Source: Cystobacter fuscus DSM 2262
Lineage (GTDB): Bacteria > Myxococcota > Myxococcia > Myxococcales > Myxococcaceae
DNA: 64,000 bases
Reading direction: 5' to 3'
Assembly: GCF_000335475.2 (NCBI RefSeq)
Contig: NZ_ANAH02000066.1
Coordinates: 682,001 to 746,000, forward strand
In this document: one piece after another, positions 27,782-36,467 of the stretch
Numbering within the stretch: the first letter of the stretch is position 1
Layout: each line of letters starts with the position of its first letter
The notes under the pieces: model-generated
The model's database searches: none
Seen by the model: the letters and a program-made list of their open reading frames with translations, nothing else
Told to the model about the DNA's origin: nothing
Made by a program: the position numbers and the translations under genes

Positions 27782-27885
27782 CGGGGGGCTCGGGAGGGGA
27801 GGAGGGTCGCGCAGCATGCGGCGGGCGAGGGCCCCGCGCGAAAAAGGGGTGCGTCCGCCCGGAAATGGCGTAGAAAACCGGACCC

Positions 27886-28605
27886 ATGCGCACCTACAGC
27901 CCTCGTGTTGGCCGGACGTTCGCTGCCCTCCTGATCGCCTTGCTGCTCGCCGCCCCCGCCGGCTGCCGCAAGCCCGCTCAGCCCTCGGAGGCCTATGTCG
28001 AGGCGCAGACGCGCTTTGGCAAGCTGTACGCGGCCAGGGGGGACGATGCGTTCGTGGACCCCGAGCTGGCCGCCATCGAGGGGCTGCTCGCCCAGGTGCC
28101 CACCAACAGCCTGGACGCCCCGGCGGCCAACGAGCTGCGCGCGCGCATCGAGGAGGGCAAGCAGCAGGCCCGCTCCCGGCAGCGCGCGCTGGACGAGGTC
28201 CGCGGCCGGGCCAGCCAGCCGGCACAGATGCCCGCGGAAGGGTATGGCGGCACCCGGTCGTTCCCTTCCTCCCAGCCCACCGAGGCGGCCGAGGCCGAGG
28301 ATGCCGGGACGGATGCCGGCACGGCGGGAGGCGCTCCGGGGGTCGGCACGCCCGCGACGGAGCTGGCGAGCGGCTTCTCTGGCTGCTTCAAGCAGGGTGA
28401 ATCCTTGCAGGTCCAGGGCCGGGGGCAGCGCGACCGTTGGGATCTGTCCGACAGCCCGGCGTGCCGCCAGCAGTTCGCCGCGCTCCAGGATCAGGTGTTG
28501 ATCATCGAAGAGGGCAAGGTGCTCGCCCTGGTGCCCAAACAGTCCCTCCAGGCGATTCCCACCGATGGTGGGACGCCGAGCCCCGCCGCCGACGCGGGCC
28601 GTTGA
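27886..28605 (+). CDS. Putative lipoprotein, unknown function
   Basis: 239 residues. The N-terminal hydrophobic stretch ends at LAAPAGC (Cys 27), a weak lipobox because Pro is at the -3 position; a plain signal peptide is an alternative. The middle is a charged helical region and an Ala/Gly/Pro-rich linker rich in Asp. The C-terminal 70 residues have a beta pattern with three cysteines (SGCFKQGESL, ACRQQFAAL). No family is recognised. It is divergent from recQ and 62 bases upstream of psd. Confidence 0.65.
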   Translation: MRTYSPRVGRTFAALLIALLLAAPAGCRKPAQPSEAYVEAQTRFGKLYAARGDDAFVDPELAAIEGLLAQVPTNSLDAPAANELRARIEEGKQQARSRQRALDEVRGRASQPAQMPAEGYGGTRSFPSSQPTEAAEAEDAGTDAGTAGGAPGVGTPATELASGFSGCFKQGESLQVQGRGQRDRWDLSDSPACRQQFAALQDQVLIIEEGKVLALVPKQSLQAIPTDGGTPSPAADAGR

Positions 28606-28610
28606 ATGAA

Positions 28611-28634
28611 GCGCGTTTTCGCGCGGTTTCCTTT
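28611..28634 (+). terminator. Weak terminator-like hairpin after the lipoprotein gene
   Basis: GCGCG and CGCGC pair around a TTTT loop (28611-28624), followed by a T/C-rich tract. The stem is only 5 bp, so a role in ending the upstream message before psd is only tentative. Confidence 0.25.
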
Positions 28635-28667
28635 CTCCCACCCCTTTTCCCTCTCATCGCGCCCCTC

Positions 28668-29510
28668 ATGAACGAACAGACCTTCATGAAGTTGATGCAA
28701 GTGCTCCCCAAGTCCGCGCTGTCCACGGCGGTGGGGATGGCCACGCGTCTGCCCGCGCCCGCGCCGTTGCACCGGGCCGCCATCAAGACCTTCGCCCGGC
28801 TCTACAACGTGGACGTGGCCGAGGCCGAGCACGCGCTGGAGCACTACCCCACGTTCGCGGAGTTCTTCACCCGCGGGCTCAAGGGCGGCGCGCGCCCCAT
28901 CGATCCGGGGCAGAAGGTGGTGGTGTCCCCGGTGGACGGCGCGGTGTCCCAGGTGGGCTACTCCGAGCACGGCCGGGTGTTGCAGGCCAAGGGCATCCAC
29001 TACACGGTGGGCGAGCTGCTCGGCAACGAGGCCGCGGCCAAGCCCTTCCACGGCGGCGCCTGGACGACCATCTACCTGTCGCCGCGCGACTACCACCGCA
29101 TCCACGCCCCGCTGGGCGGCAAGGTGACCGGCTACGCCTACCTCCCGGGCGAGTTCTGGCCCGTCAATCCCGCCTCGGTGAAGAACAAGCAGTCGCTCTT
29201 CTGCGTGAACGAGCGGCTCGTCACCTATCTGGACACGGTGGCCGGGCAGTGCGCGGTGGTCAAGGTGGGCGCCACGTGCGTGTCGCGCATCAAGGCGGCC
29301 TATGAGGACATCGTCACGCACGAGGGCAAGCCCGGCAAGGTGCACCGCTATGGCGCGGGGCTGCCGGTGGACAAGGGTGGGGAGCTGGGGCGCTTCGAGA
29401 TGGGCTCCACCGTCATCCTGTTGTTCGAGCCGGGCCGGGTGAAGTGGGACGACAGCCTGCAGCCCGAGGCGGTGGTGCGCATGGGCCGGCGCATCGGGGA
29501 GATTCCGTGA
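28668..29510 (+). CDS. psd: Phosphatidylserine decarboxylase
   Basis: 280 residues. The self-cleavage site reads MGST with S247, the serine that becomes the pyruvoyl group; the usual form is LGST. The catalytic core segments SPVDGAVSQVG, PRDYHRIHAPLGG and VGATCVSRIKAAYE are present. It makes phosphatidylethanolamine from phosphatidylserine at the membrane. Length fits the proteobacterial Psd type. Its TGA overlaps the GTG of hisS, suggesting translational coupling of two unrelated housekeeping genes. Confidence 0.93.
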   Translation: MNEQTFMKLMQVLPKSALSTAVGMATRLPAPAPLHRAAIKTFARLYNVDVAEAEHALEHYPTFAEFFTRGLKGGARPIDPGQKVVVSPVDGAVSQVGYSEHGRVLQAKGIHYTVGELLGNEAAAKPFHGGAWTTIYLSPRDYHRIHAPLGGKVTGYAYLPGEFWPVNPASVKNKQSLFCVNERLVTYLDTVAGQCAVVKVGATCVSRIKAAYEDIVTHEGKPGKVHRYGAGLPVDKGGELGRFEMGSTVILLFEPGRVKWDDSLQPEAVVRMGRRIGEIP

Positions 29511-30781
29511 GCAAGATTTCCGGCGTCAAGGGCATGAACGACATCCTCCCCGGCCAGGTGGAGGTGTGGCAGCACGTGGAGCGCACGGCGCGCGAGGTGT
29601 TCTCGCGCTTCGGCTACGGCGAGGTGCGCACCCCCACGGTGGAGGACACCGCGCTCTTCGTGCGCAGCGTGGGCGAGGAGACCGACATCGTCGGCAAGGA
29701 GATGTACACCTTCGAGGACAAGGGCGGCCGCAGCCTGTCCCTGCGCCCCGAGGGCACCGCTCCCGCGGCGCGCGCGTACATCGAGCACTCGGTGCTGAAC
29801 CAGGAGCCGCTCACGCGCTGGTTCTACATGGGGCCCATGTTCCGCTACGAGCGCATGAAGACGGGCCGCTACCGTCAGTTCCACCAGATCGGCGCCGAGG
29901 CGTATGGCTCGAAGGAGCCCGCCCAGGACGTGGAGATCATGGACGCGGTGGTGCAGCTGCTCCAGAAGCTCGGGCTCACCGACGTGTCGCTCAACGTCAA
30001 CTCACTGGGCGACGAGGCGTGCCGGCCCGCCTACCAGGAGAAGCTGGTGGGGCACCTGCGCGCGCACGTGGACGAGCTGTGCGCGGACTGCAAGGTGCGC
30101 CTGGAGCGCAATCCCTTGCGCGTGCTCGACTGCAAGCAGGAGCGCTGCCAGCAGATCGCGCTCGCCGCGCCGAGCATCCTCGAGTCCCTGTGCGAGCCGT
30201 GCCGCGCGCACTTCGGCGACGTGCAGCGCAAGCTGGGGGCGCTGGGCATCAAGTACGAGGTCAACCACCGCATCATGCGCGGGCTGGACTACTACACGCG
30301 CACCACCTTCGAGTTCATCGCCGCGCACCCGGTGCTGGGCACGGCGAGCACGGTGGGCGGCGGGGGCCGCTACGACAAGCTGATGAAGAGCCTCGGGGGG
30401 CCGGACGTGCCCGCGGTGGGCGTTGGCATCGGCCTGGACCGGCTGTGCATCCTCCTGCAGGAGGGTGGTCAGCGCTTCTCCCAGCCCACCCAGCTCTTCA
30501 TCGCCGTGGCGGACGAGGGCTCGGCGGACGAGGCGCTCGTGCTGGCCAGCCGCCTGCGCCGCGAGGGACTCCGGGTGGAGCTGGACACACGTGGTGGCAG
30601 CCTCAAGAGCCAGATGAAGCGCGCGGACAAGGTGGGCGCCACCTACACCCTGGTGCTGGGTGAGCGGGAGCGGCAGAGCGGGGAAGCCCAGCTCAAGCCC
30701 ATGGCGGGTGGAGACCCCCGGCCCGTGAAGCTCGCCGAGCTGGCCCAGGAGCTGCGCGCCTCGGGCACGCCCGCCGCCTGA
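29507..30781 (+). CDS. hisS: Histidyl-tRNA synthetase
   Basis: 424 residues from GTG 29507, in a GTGA overlap with psd. Class II motifs are seen: FMGPMFRYERMKTGRYRQFHQIG (motif 2), the histidine-specific RGLDYYTRTTFEF segment, and VGVGIGLDRLC (motif 3). A C-terminal anticodon-binding domain ends the protein. The GVKGMNDILPGQ N-terminus is typical. It charges tRNA-His. All key elements are intact and the length is normal. Confidence 0.95.
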   Translation: MSKISGVKGMNDILPGQVEVWQHVERTAREVFSRFGYGEVRTPTVEDTALFVRSVGEETDIVGKEMYTFEDKGGRSLSLRPEGTAPAARAYIEHSVLNQEPLTRWFYMGPMFRYERMKTGRYRQFHQIGAEAYGSKEPAQDVEIMDAVVQLLQKLGLTDVSLNVNSLGDEACRPAYQEKLVGHLRAHVDELCADCKVRLERNPLRVLDCKQERCQQIALAAPSILESLCEPCRAHFGDVQRKLGALGIKYEVNHRIMRGLDYYTRTTFEFIAAHPVLGTASTVGGGGRYDKLMKSLGGPDVPAVGVGIGLDRLCILLQEGGQRFSQPTQLFIAVADEGSADEALVLASRLRREGLRVELDTRGGSLKSQMKRADKVGATYTLVLGERERQSGEAQLKPMAGGDPRPVKLAELAQELRASGTPAA

Positions 30782-30831
30782 GAGAGTCTTCGGGGCTCCC
30801 GCGCGTCGCACCGCGCGGGGCCCGAGCGCCG

Positions 30832-31740
30832 ATGAAGCCCTTGCTCACCGTCATCGCCGGCCCCACCGCCTCGGGGAAGACCGCGCTCGCCGTGGAGCTC
30901 GCCCTGCGGCACGGGGGAGAAATCATCGGCGCGGACTCGCAGCAGGTGTACCGCGCGTTCGACATCGGCACCGCCAAGCCCTCGGCCGAGGAGCTCGCCG
31001 CGGTGCCCCATCACCTCGTCTCCGTGGTGGAGCCGCTCGAGCCCTTCTCCGCCGCCGAGTACCAGCGCCGGGCGGACGCGGCCATCGCGGACATCGCCTC
31101 CCGGGGGCGGCGGGTGTTCGTCGTGGGCGGCACGGGCATGTACCTGCGGATTCTCCTGCATGGGCTCGTGGAGGCGCCCGGCGCGGATCCCCAGTTGCGC
31201 GCCGAGCTGGAGGCGCTCGCCGCCGCCGAGGGCCGCGAGGCCGTGCACCGCCAGCTCGCCGAGGTGGATCCGGAGACGGCCGCGAAGCTGCCTCCGCAAG
31301 ATCTGGTGCGCGTCATCCGGGCGCTGGAGATCCACCGCCAGACGGGCCGGCCCGCCTCCGAGTTCCGCCGGGAGCATGCCTTCGCCCCGAGCCGCTATCC
31401 CTTCCGGATGTACGTGCTCTCACCGCCGCGCGAGGCGCTGTACGAGGCCATCGACCGGCGTACGGAGGCGCTGTTCGAGCGGGGCCTGGTGGAGGAGGTG
31501 CGTGGGCTCATCGCCCGGGGGTATGCCGAGGCGGCGCCCATGCGCAGCGTGGGCTACGCGCAGGCGAAGGCGGTGGTGGAGGGCCAGCTCTCGCTCGAGC
31601 GGGCGCGAGAGCTGGTGGCCCAGGAGACGCGCCGCTACGCCAAGCGGCAGCTCACGTGGTTCCGCAAGGAGCCCGGGGCGCTCTTCGTGGAGCCGCCCTA
31701 TGACGCGGTGAGGGCCGCCGAGGCGCCTCAGGAGGCGTAG
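30832..31740 (+). CDS. miaA: tRNA dimethylallyltransferase
   Basis: 302 residues. The P-loop GPTASGKT (residues 10-17) and the conserved GADSQQVYRAFDIGTAKP and VGGTGMYLRILLHGL segments identify MiaA, which adds a dimethylallyl group to A37 of tRNAs reading UNN codons. The C-terminal GYAQAK and RRYAKRQLTWFR motifs are intact. It lies 50 bases after hisS on the same strand, and its 3' end overlaps the convergent flavoprotein-receiver gene by 13 bases. Confidence 0.94.
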   Translation: MKPLLTVIAGPTASGKTALAVELALRHGGEIIGADSQQVYRAFDIGTAKPSAEELAAVPHHLVSVVEPLEPFSAAEYQRRADAAIADIASRGRRVFVVGGTGMYLRILLHGLVEAPGADPQLRAELEALAAAEGREAVHRQLAEVDPETAAKLPPQDLVRVIRALEIHRQTGRPASEFRREHAFAPSRYPFRMYVLSPPREALYEAIDRRTEALFERGLVEEVRGLIARGYAEAAPMRSVGYAQAKAVVEGQLSLERARELVAQETRRYAKRQLTWFRKEPGALFVEPPYDAVRAAEAPQEA

Positions 31741-33452
31741 CGCCCCGTCTCCCCGGCCGCGTCGTGCGGCGCCTCGGCGGAAGCGGACGAGGTGTCGGGC
31801 ACCAGGCCCATGAGCTGGCGCAGCAGGCGCTCGGGATCCACGGGCTTGGGCAGGAAGGCCTCGGCGCCGGCGTCGAGCGCGCGCTGGCGCACGTGGGGCC
31901 GGTTCATCCCGCTCATGACCACCACGCGCGTGTCCCGCGTGAGCGGGTGTTGCTTGAGCCCCTCGCACAGCCGCAGTCCGTCCACCCAGTGCAGCACCAC
32001 GTCCAGGAGGATGGCGGTGGGAGGCCGCCGGGCCACCGCGCAGAACAGGGCCAGCTCGTCGGCGAAGGCCACCACGTGGGCGCCCGTGGACTCGAGCAGC
32101 TGCGTCATGGCCTCGCGCTGATCCGGATCGTCGTCCACGATGTAGTAGAGGTCCGGCTCCATGGTGGGAATCGTCGTGGGCAGGGGCTCCACGGCGGTGC
32201 GCACCCAGGAGGACATCGTCTCGCGGATGCCGGCCCAGCGCGCCACGGACAGCAGCACCTGGGGCGAGGGGGCGGGAAGGCCCAGCACGCCCGAGCCGAC
32301 GGTGCCCGCCGCGGCGACGCGGTGGCGGGCGGTGAGGAAGGCCTGGGGAGCGCGGCGTCCGGCGCGGCGCAGCCAGGTCACGGCGCGCGCACCCGCGGCC
32401 GCGTCATCCAGCAGATCCCCCAGGCCGTCGCGCACGTACCGGCGCTCCAGGGCGGGGGCCTCCAGGCCCGCGTCCAGCAGGGCCACGGCGGCGCGGCTGC
32501 ACGAGGCGAGGGTGTCCGACAGGCCCACCTGGAGCGGGTGGCCGAACGCGGCCGCGCCCACCACGAGCTGTCCGGGCGCCACCAGCAAGCGGCCCGGCCC
32601 GTAGGGCAGGCGCGTGGTCTCCAGGGCGAGCAGCTCGAAGCCCTCCTCCACGAGCCCGTCGCGGGCGGCCATCATCAACGCCTGGCACAGGTCCGCCGGC
32701 GTCACCGCGGGGCCATAGGCGAGCGCGTACACCGAGTGGGCGCCCGGCAGGAGGACGAGCCCATCCACGGAGGGCAGGGGAGACATCCACAGCCGGGCGA
32801 GCGGCGGGGGCCCCATGCGGGGCGAGGGCAGCCGCAGGCGCGCCTGCACGGCGGCCACGGAGGGAGCGGGCTGGAAGCCCGGGAAGAAGGAGTCGCCGAG
32901 CGACGCGCCCGCGCCCGTGGCGAGGGCCACCGCGTGGAAGCGCTCGCCACTGCCCTGGGCGCGCACCACGAGGGGACCATTCTTGCGCACCGCCGCCGGG
33001 GCATCCGGCGCCGAGGGCAGGTGCTCGACGCGCTCGACGCGCCGGGGCACGAAGCGCGCGCCCTGGGCGGTGGCCGCGCCCGCGAGCGCCTCGCGCACCA
33101 GCGTCAGCCCGCCCTGGCCCTGCGGCCACGCATCCACCACCCACAGGCCCCCGGCCGACGCGGGCATCACCTCGCGCTGGCCATGGGAGAGCAGCTCCAC
33201 GCCGCGCAACTCATGGGCGCGCCACTCCTGGGGCACGCGGGCGCCGAGCGCGGCCAGGCGCGAGCGGCACTCGGGCGTGAGGATGGCGGGGGGCGCCACG
33301 GAGTCCGGGTCTCCGCTCTCGTACACGCGCACGTCGAGCGCGCACCCTCGGGCCCGTCCATTGAAGATCAGCGAAGCGGCGAGTCCCGCTCCGGCGATCC
33401 CCCCACCGACGATGGCCACCCGTGATCCACTCGCCAGCCTGCTGCCGCTCAT
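31728..33452 (-). CDS. Flavoprotein oxidoreductase fused to a response-regulator receiver
   Basis: 574 residues from ATG 33452; ATG 33476 adds eight. Residues about 10-400 are an FAD-dependent oxidoreductase of the halogenase/monooxygenase-like fold, with VAIVGGGIAGAG at 12-23 and an RVYESG strand end. Residues 431-550 are a CheY-like receiver with an IVDDDPD acidic pocket, phospho-Asp in ILLDVVLHW, MSG and KPVD. The reading frame is continuous. An in-frame ATG at 32162 lies at the domain boundary, so a free receiver is possible, but no ribosome site is seen. It follows the diguanylate cyclase gene by about 55 bases, so they probably share an operon. Confidence 0.75.
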   Translation of the reverse strand: MSGSRLASGSRVAIVGGGIAGAGLAASLIFNGRARGCALDVRVYESGDPDSVAPPAILTPECRSRLAALGARVPQEWRAHELRGVELLSHGQREVMPASAGGLWVVDAWPQGQGGLTLVREALAGAATAQGARFVPRRVERVEHLPSAPDAPAAVRKNGPLVVRAQGSGERFHAVALATGAGASLGDSFFPGFQPAPSVAAVQARLRLPSPRMGPPPLARLWMSPLPSVDGLVLLPGAHSVYALAYGPAVTPADLCQALMMAARDGLVEEGFELLALETTRLPYGPGRLLVAPGQLVVGAAAFGHPLQVGLSDTLASCSRAAVALLDAGLEAPALERRYVRDGLGDLLDDAAAGARAVTWLRRAGRRAPQAFLTARHRVAAAGTVGSGVLGLPAPSPQVLLSVARWAGIRETMSSWVRTAVEPLPTTIPTMEPDLYYIVDDDPDQREAMTQLLESTGAHVVAFADELALFCAVARRPPTAILLDVVLHWVDGLRLCEGLKQHPLTRDTRVVVMSGMNRPHVRQRALDAGAEAFLPKPVDPERLLRQLMGLVPDTSSASAEAPHDAAGETGRYAS

Positions 33453-33507
33453 CCGCGCCCTCGCTCCACCGTCCATCGCGACCTCTGGGGGGTAGTGAAA
33501 CCGTCTG

Positions 33508-34587
33508 TCAGTGCCGTTGTGCTGCCTTGGGGGACGTCAGGTCCGAGCCGCCGTACACCACCACGCGATCCCGGCCCTCGCGCTTGGCTTCGTAGAGCGC
33601 CGCGTCCGCGGCCCTCAGCAACTCGTCGGTGCACGTGCGCGGCTGGGCGGGGGAGTGATCCGCGATGCCCACGCTCACGCTCAACCCGAAGGGGGCGGGC
33701 CGGCCGTCGCTGCGCGTGATCTTCACCGTGCGCAGGCCCGCGCGGATGCGCTCGGCGAGCACCGCCGCCTCGGCGGCCGTCTGGTGGGGCAGCAGCGCCA
33801 CGAACTCATCGCCGCCGAAGCGCGCCGCGAAGTCCACCTCGCGCAGGTTGGTGCGCAGCAGGTTGGCGAGCGCCAGGATGGCGCGGTTGCCCACCTCATG
33901 GCCCATGCCGTCGTTGATGGCCTTGAGGTGATCCAGATCGATGACCACCACGGACATCGGGTAGTCGTAGCGGCTCGAGCGCTTGAACTCCTCGTCCAGG
34001 CGCATGGACAGCGCCCGGAAGTTGGCCAGGCCCGTGAGCGCGTCCGTCTGGGCCATGGCCTTGAGCCGCTGCTGCTGCTCGCTCTGGCGCAGCGCCCGGT
34101 TGATGCGGGCCATCAACTCGCGCGCGCTCGCCGGCTTGTGCACGAAGTCCACCGCGCCCAGCTCCAGGCAGCGCTCGAGCGTGCCCTCGTCCGAGTCCCC
34201 GGTGATGAAGATGACGGGCACGGACTCGGTGGCGCGCTCGTGCTGGAGCGACTCGAGCACGGCCAGGCCATCCTCGCCGCTCTCCAGAAAGCGATCCAGG
34301 AGGATGAGATCCGGGTGCTGCTCCCGGGCGAGCTCCACTCCGGACTGGCCGTCGCTGGCGCTCAGGACTCGGTAGCGGGCCGAGAGCAACTCCGTCAGGC
34401 TGTCGCGGGTGCCCGCATCATCCTCCACGACCAGGATCAGGGGCATTTCTCCGTGTCGGTCGCGCTGCCGCATGCTCTGCTCCGCTTCCTGCGCCTGGCC
34501 CTGGAATCCGGAGTGCGTGTCCCGAGCGAACCGCTCGGAGGCCTCGCCTGCCCGCTCTTCCTCCGCCGCCCTGCCCATGTCCTCCAT
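33508..34587 (-). CDS. Response regulator-diguanylate cyclase (PleD-like)
   Basis: About 359 residues from ATG 34587; starts at 34578 and 34446 are possible. A Gln/Glu-rich leader precedes a receiver domain (ILVVEDD, phospho-Asp in LILLDRF, ITGDS, HKPAS). The GGDEF domain has the intact RFGGDEF active site. The inhibitory I-site RxxD (REVD) lies five residues before it. It should make cyclic-di-GMP when phosphorylated and be product-inhibited. It is read first in a unit with the flavoprotein-receiver gene. A sigma-54-like site at 34654-34669 would start transcription near 34643, which excludes the longer start at 34719. Confidence 0.88.
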   Translation of the reverse strand: MEDMGRAAEEERAGEASERFARDTHSGFQGQAQEAEQSMRQRDRHGEMPLILVVEDDAGTRDSLTELLSARYRVLSASDGQSGVELAREQHPDLILLDRFLESGEDGLAVLESLQHERATESVPVIFITGDSDEGTLERCLELGAVDFVHKPASARELMARINRALRQSEQQQRLKAMAQTDALTGLANFRALSMRLDEEFKRSSRYDYPMSVVVIDLDHLKAINDGMGHEVGNRAILALANLLRTNLREVDFAARFGGDEFVALLPHQTAAEAAVLAERIRAGLRTVKITRSDGRPAPFGLSVSVGIADHSPAQPRTCTDELLRAADAALYEAKREGRDRVVVYGGSDLTSPKAAQRH

Positions 34588-34613
34588 CACCCAAGACCCC
34601 CGGCCGCCTGCTG

Positions 34614-34641
34614 ATCCCCGGGGATTTTCTTCTCCGGGGAT
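34614..34641 (-). repeat. Inverted repeat in the leader of the diguanylate cyclase gene
   Basis: ATCCCCGG (34614-34621) is complementary to CCGGGGAT (34634-34641) with 12 bases between. It lies just after the predicted transcription start of the cyclase gene, so it could form a leader hairpin or a regulator site. The upstream part of the same region is GC-rich and offers no other structure. Confidence 0.35.
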
Positions 34642-34653
34642 GGACAACCCAGG

Positions 34654-34669
34654 AGCAAGGGCCGTGCCG
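34654..34669 (-). promoter_or_regulatory. Sigma-54-type promoter for the diguanylate cyclase gene
   Basis: On the minus strand the element reads CGGCACG, four bases, TTGCT. It matches the sigma-54 consensus TGGCACG-N4-TTGCW except for the first T. The key GG and GC pairs are 10 bases apart, as required. The RNA start would lie near 34643. Myxobacteria use many sigma-54 promoters, but GC-rich sequence also gives chance hits. Confidence 0.4.
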
Positions 34670-34801
34670 CTCAACCGTCCCGATTCCGGACCGTGATTCC
34701 GGGGGTTTGCGATCAGCACGTGGGCCGCCTGGCGGCGGGATAGGCAAGAGTTGCAGCATTACCTGGAATGCGGTCCGGTAGGAATTCCCGGAAGGGAGGG
34801 G

Positions 34802-35548
34802 TCAGCGTCGGGGATTGAACTGCACGCGCCGCCCCCCGCCACCCCCCATGATTTGAGGGGGAGGGGTCTCCAGCCCGAACTGCCACCACATGGGCTCGTA
34901 GGGTTTCATCTTCAATTTCTTGTCGTTCTGAAGGGCCGACAAGCTGCTCTTGAGCTTTTCGTCGGAGGGGTTGGCCTCGACCGCCCGCCCGAGCACCTTG
35001 AGAGCGCCGTCCTTGTCCTTGTTCTGCAGGAGGCACCAGGCGTAGACGGCCCACACCACGGACTCCTTCTTGCCGGAGACGACCGCGGCCTCGAAGGACT
35101 TCTTCATGGCGGCGCTGTCCTTCTTCTGGAAGAAGAGGGCGCCCTCCATGGCCTTGGCCAGGTAGTTGCGTGCGCTCGAGCGGGCGAAGTGCCCCTGGGC
35201 GCCTTCCAGGTCCTTCGACATGTACTTCAACATTCCAATCTGGGAGTGCACCTCCGCGCCCACGAGGAACTGCCACTTGTCGTAGACGAGACCGGACTCG
35301 AGCATCTTGACGGCCCGCTCGAGGCGCGCCTGGGCTTCCTTCTGGCTGGTGGGCTGGCCCTGGAGCTCGCGCTGCACGGCGGCCATGATGGCCTGGAGTT
35401 TCTGCCCGATGCGTCGGCCGAGCCAGATGTAGGAGCCCAGGAAGGCGAGGGTGCCCGGGACGAGGGCCGCCCAGATGTTGAAGCCGGCGAACTTGATACC
35501 CAAGGTGATGGCGAGGCCCGCACCCAGGGCGATGAGGAGGTTGTACAT
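34802..35548 (-). CDS. Membrane-anchored TPR-like protein
   Basis: 248 residues. Two N-terminal hydrophobic segments (about residues 3-22 and 26-46) form an anchor. The rest is helical with TPR-like spacing (for example AVYAWCLLQNKDKDGALKVLGRAVEANP), predicted to lie in the cytoplasm or periplasm as a scaffold. The C-terminus is Pro/Gly-rich. No enzymatic motif is seen. It is divergent from tRNA-Leu. Confidence 0.7.
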   Translation of the reverse strand: MYNLLIALGAGLAITLGIKFAGFNIWAALVPGTLAFLGSYIWLGRRIGQKLQAIMAAVQRELQGQPTSQKEAQARLERAVKMLESGLVYDKWQFLVGAEVHSQIGMLKYMSKDLEGAQGHFARSSARNYLAKAMEGALFFQKKDSAAMKKSFEAAVVSGKKESVVWAVYAWCLLQNKDKDGALKVLGRAVEANPSDEKLKSSLSALQNDKKLKMKPYEPMWWQFGLETPPPQIMGGGGGRRVQFNPRR

Positions 35549-35641
35549 GGCGCCCGTTTAGCGATCAGCGCGGGGGACCGCAATCTTCGGATGCGTCCGG
35601 CGCGGAGTCGCGGTATACGTCTGCCCGTCCCACCCCCAAGG

Positions 35642-35727
35642 GGCCCTCTGTCGAAATTGGTAGACGAGGCGGACTCAAAATCCGCTGCGGCTGACCCCGC
35701 GTCCCGGTTCGAGTCCGGGGAGGGCCA
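35642..35727 (+). tRNA. tRNA-Leu(CAA)
   Basis: The 86-base sequence folds with a perfect 7-bp acceptor stem (GGCCCTC/GAGGGCC) and discriminator A73. It has an anticodon loop CTCAAAA with anticodon CAA at 35676-35678, a long variable arm typical of class II leucine tRNAs, and a T arm CCCGG/CCGGG. It reads UUG codons. The 3' CCA is not encoded. Confidence 0.93.
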
Positions 35728-35810
35728 TACCTGGGACGTTGTCGCCCAACGAGCAGAAGCACGCCTCCCAGGCGCGGATGACTTCCTGACATGCCCGGCG
35801 AGAAGACCCG

Positions 35811-36467
35811 ATGAAGGTGCTGCTGGTGGAGGATGACGCCGGGCTGCGCGAAGGCATGGCGGAACTCATCGCCGAGCAGACCCCGGTGCGCGAGGCGGGC
35901 AGTGTGGCCGAGGCCCTGCGGGCGCTGGGAGAGGAGTCCTTCTCCCTGGTCCTCACGGACCTGCGCATCGGCGACAACAGTGGAGGCGGCGGGCGCATCA
36001 TCCTCGAGGCGGCGCGCAAGCGGCTGCAGCCGGTGGCCATCGTCAGCGCCTCGTCCGCCGACGAAGTGGTGCGGGTGCTGCGGCCCCACGAGCCGGACGC
36101 GGTGCTCAACAAGCCCTTCCAGATCGAGGACATGATGCTCCTGGTGGAGCGCTTCGTGCGGTTGCGGCGCGAGGTGGAGCGCCTGGCCGCGGGAGCCGTG
36201 CCGCCCGAGGACGCCTGGACGACGGAGCCCACCACGGGCCTGCGGCTGTCGCAGCGGCCGGACGGGGGCTTGTGGATGCGTCTGGCGCCGGGAGCCAACC
36301 ACCGCTCGCCGGGGGGCCGGGGCCACGCGGCCCTGGTGGTGGAGGGCTCGCTCGAGGTGGATGGCGAGACGCGCGGACGCGATCACTACTTCTTCCTGGC
36401 GGCTGGACCGCGCGAGCTGCGCACCCAAGAGGGGTGCCTGGCCGTCTCACTCCCCGTGGACGCGTGA
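35811..36467 (+). CDS. Response-regulator receiver with C-terminal cupin-like domain
   Basis: 218 residues. The receiver (about 1-120) has VEDD (E7, D8, D9), phospho-Asp D50 in LVLTDLRIG, S79 and K101. The last 75 residues have a cupin-like pattern: WMRLAPGANHRSPGGRG, ALVVEGSLEVDGE, then DHYFFLAAGPRELRTQEG. Cupin output domains are rare on receivers. Few metal-binding His are present. Its stop overlaps the rsmB start (GTGA), so the two are translationally coupled. No histidine kinase gene is adjacent; the partner is unknown. Confidence 0.75.
   Translation: MKVLLVEDDAGLREGMAELIAEQTPVREAGSVAEALRALGEESFSLVLTDLRIGDNSGGGGRIILEAARKRLQPVAIVSASSADEVVRVLRPHEPDAVLNKPFQIEDMMLLVERFVRLRREVERLAAGAVPPEDAWTTEPTTGLRLSQRPDGGLWMRLAPGANHRSPGGRGHAALVVEGSLEVDGETRGRDHYFFLAAGPRELRTQEGCLAVSLPVDA

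Noticed and set aside
31728-33452. Frameshift artefact joining two genes in the flavoprotein-receiver fusion
   Set aside because: The frame is uninterrupted, the linker is long and Pro/Thr-rich, and no ribosome site precedes the internal ATG; still worth testing in relatives.
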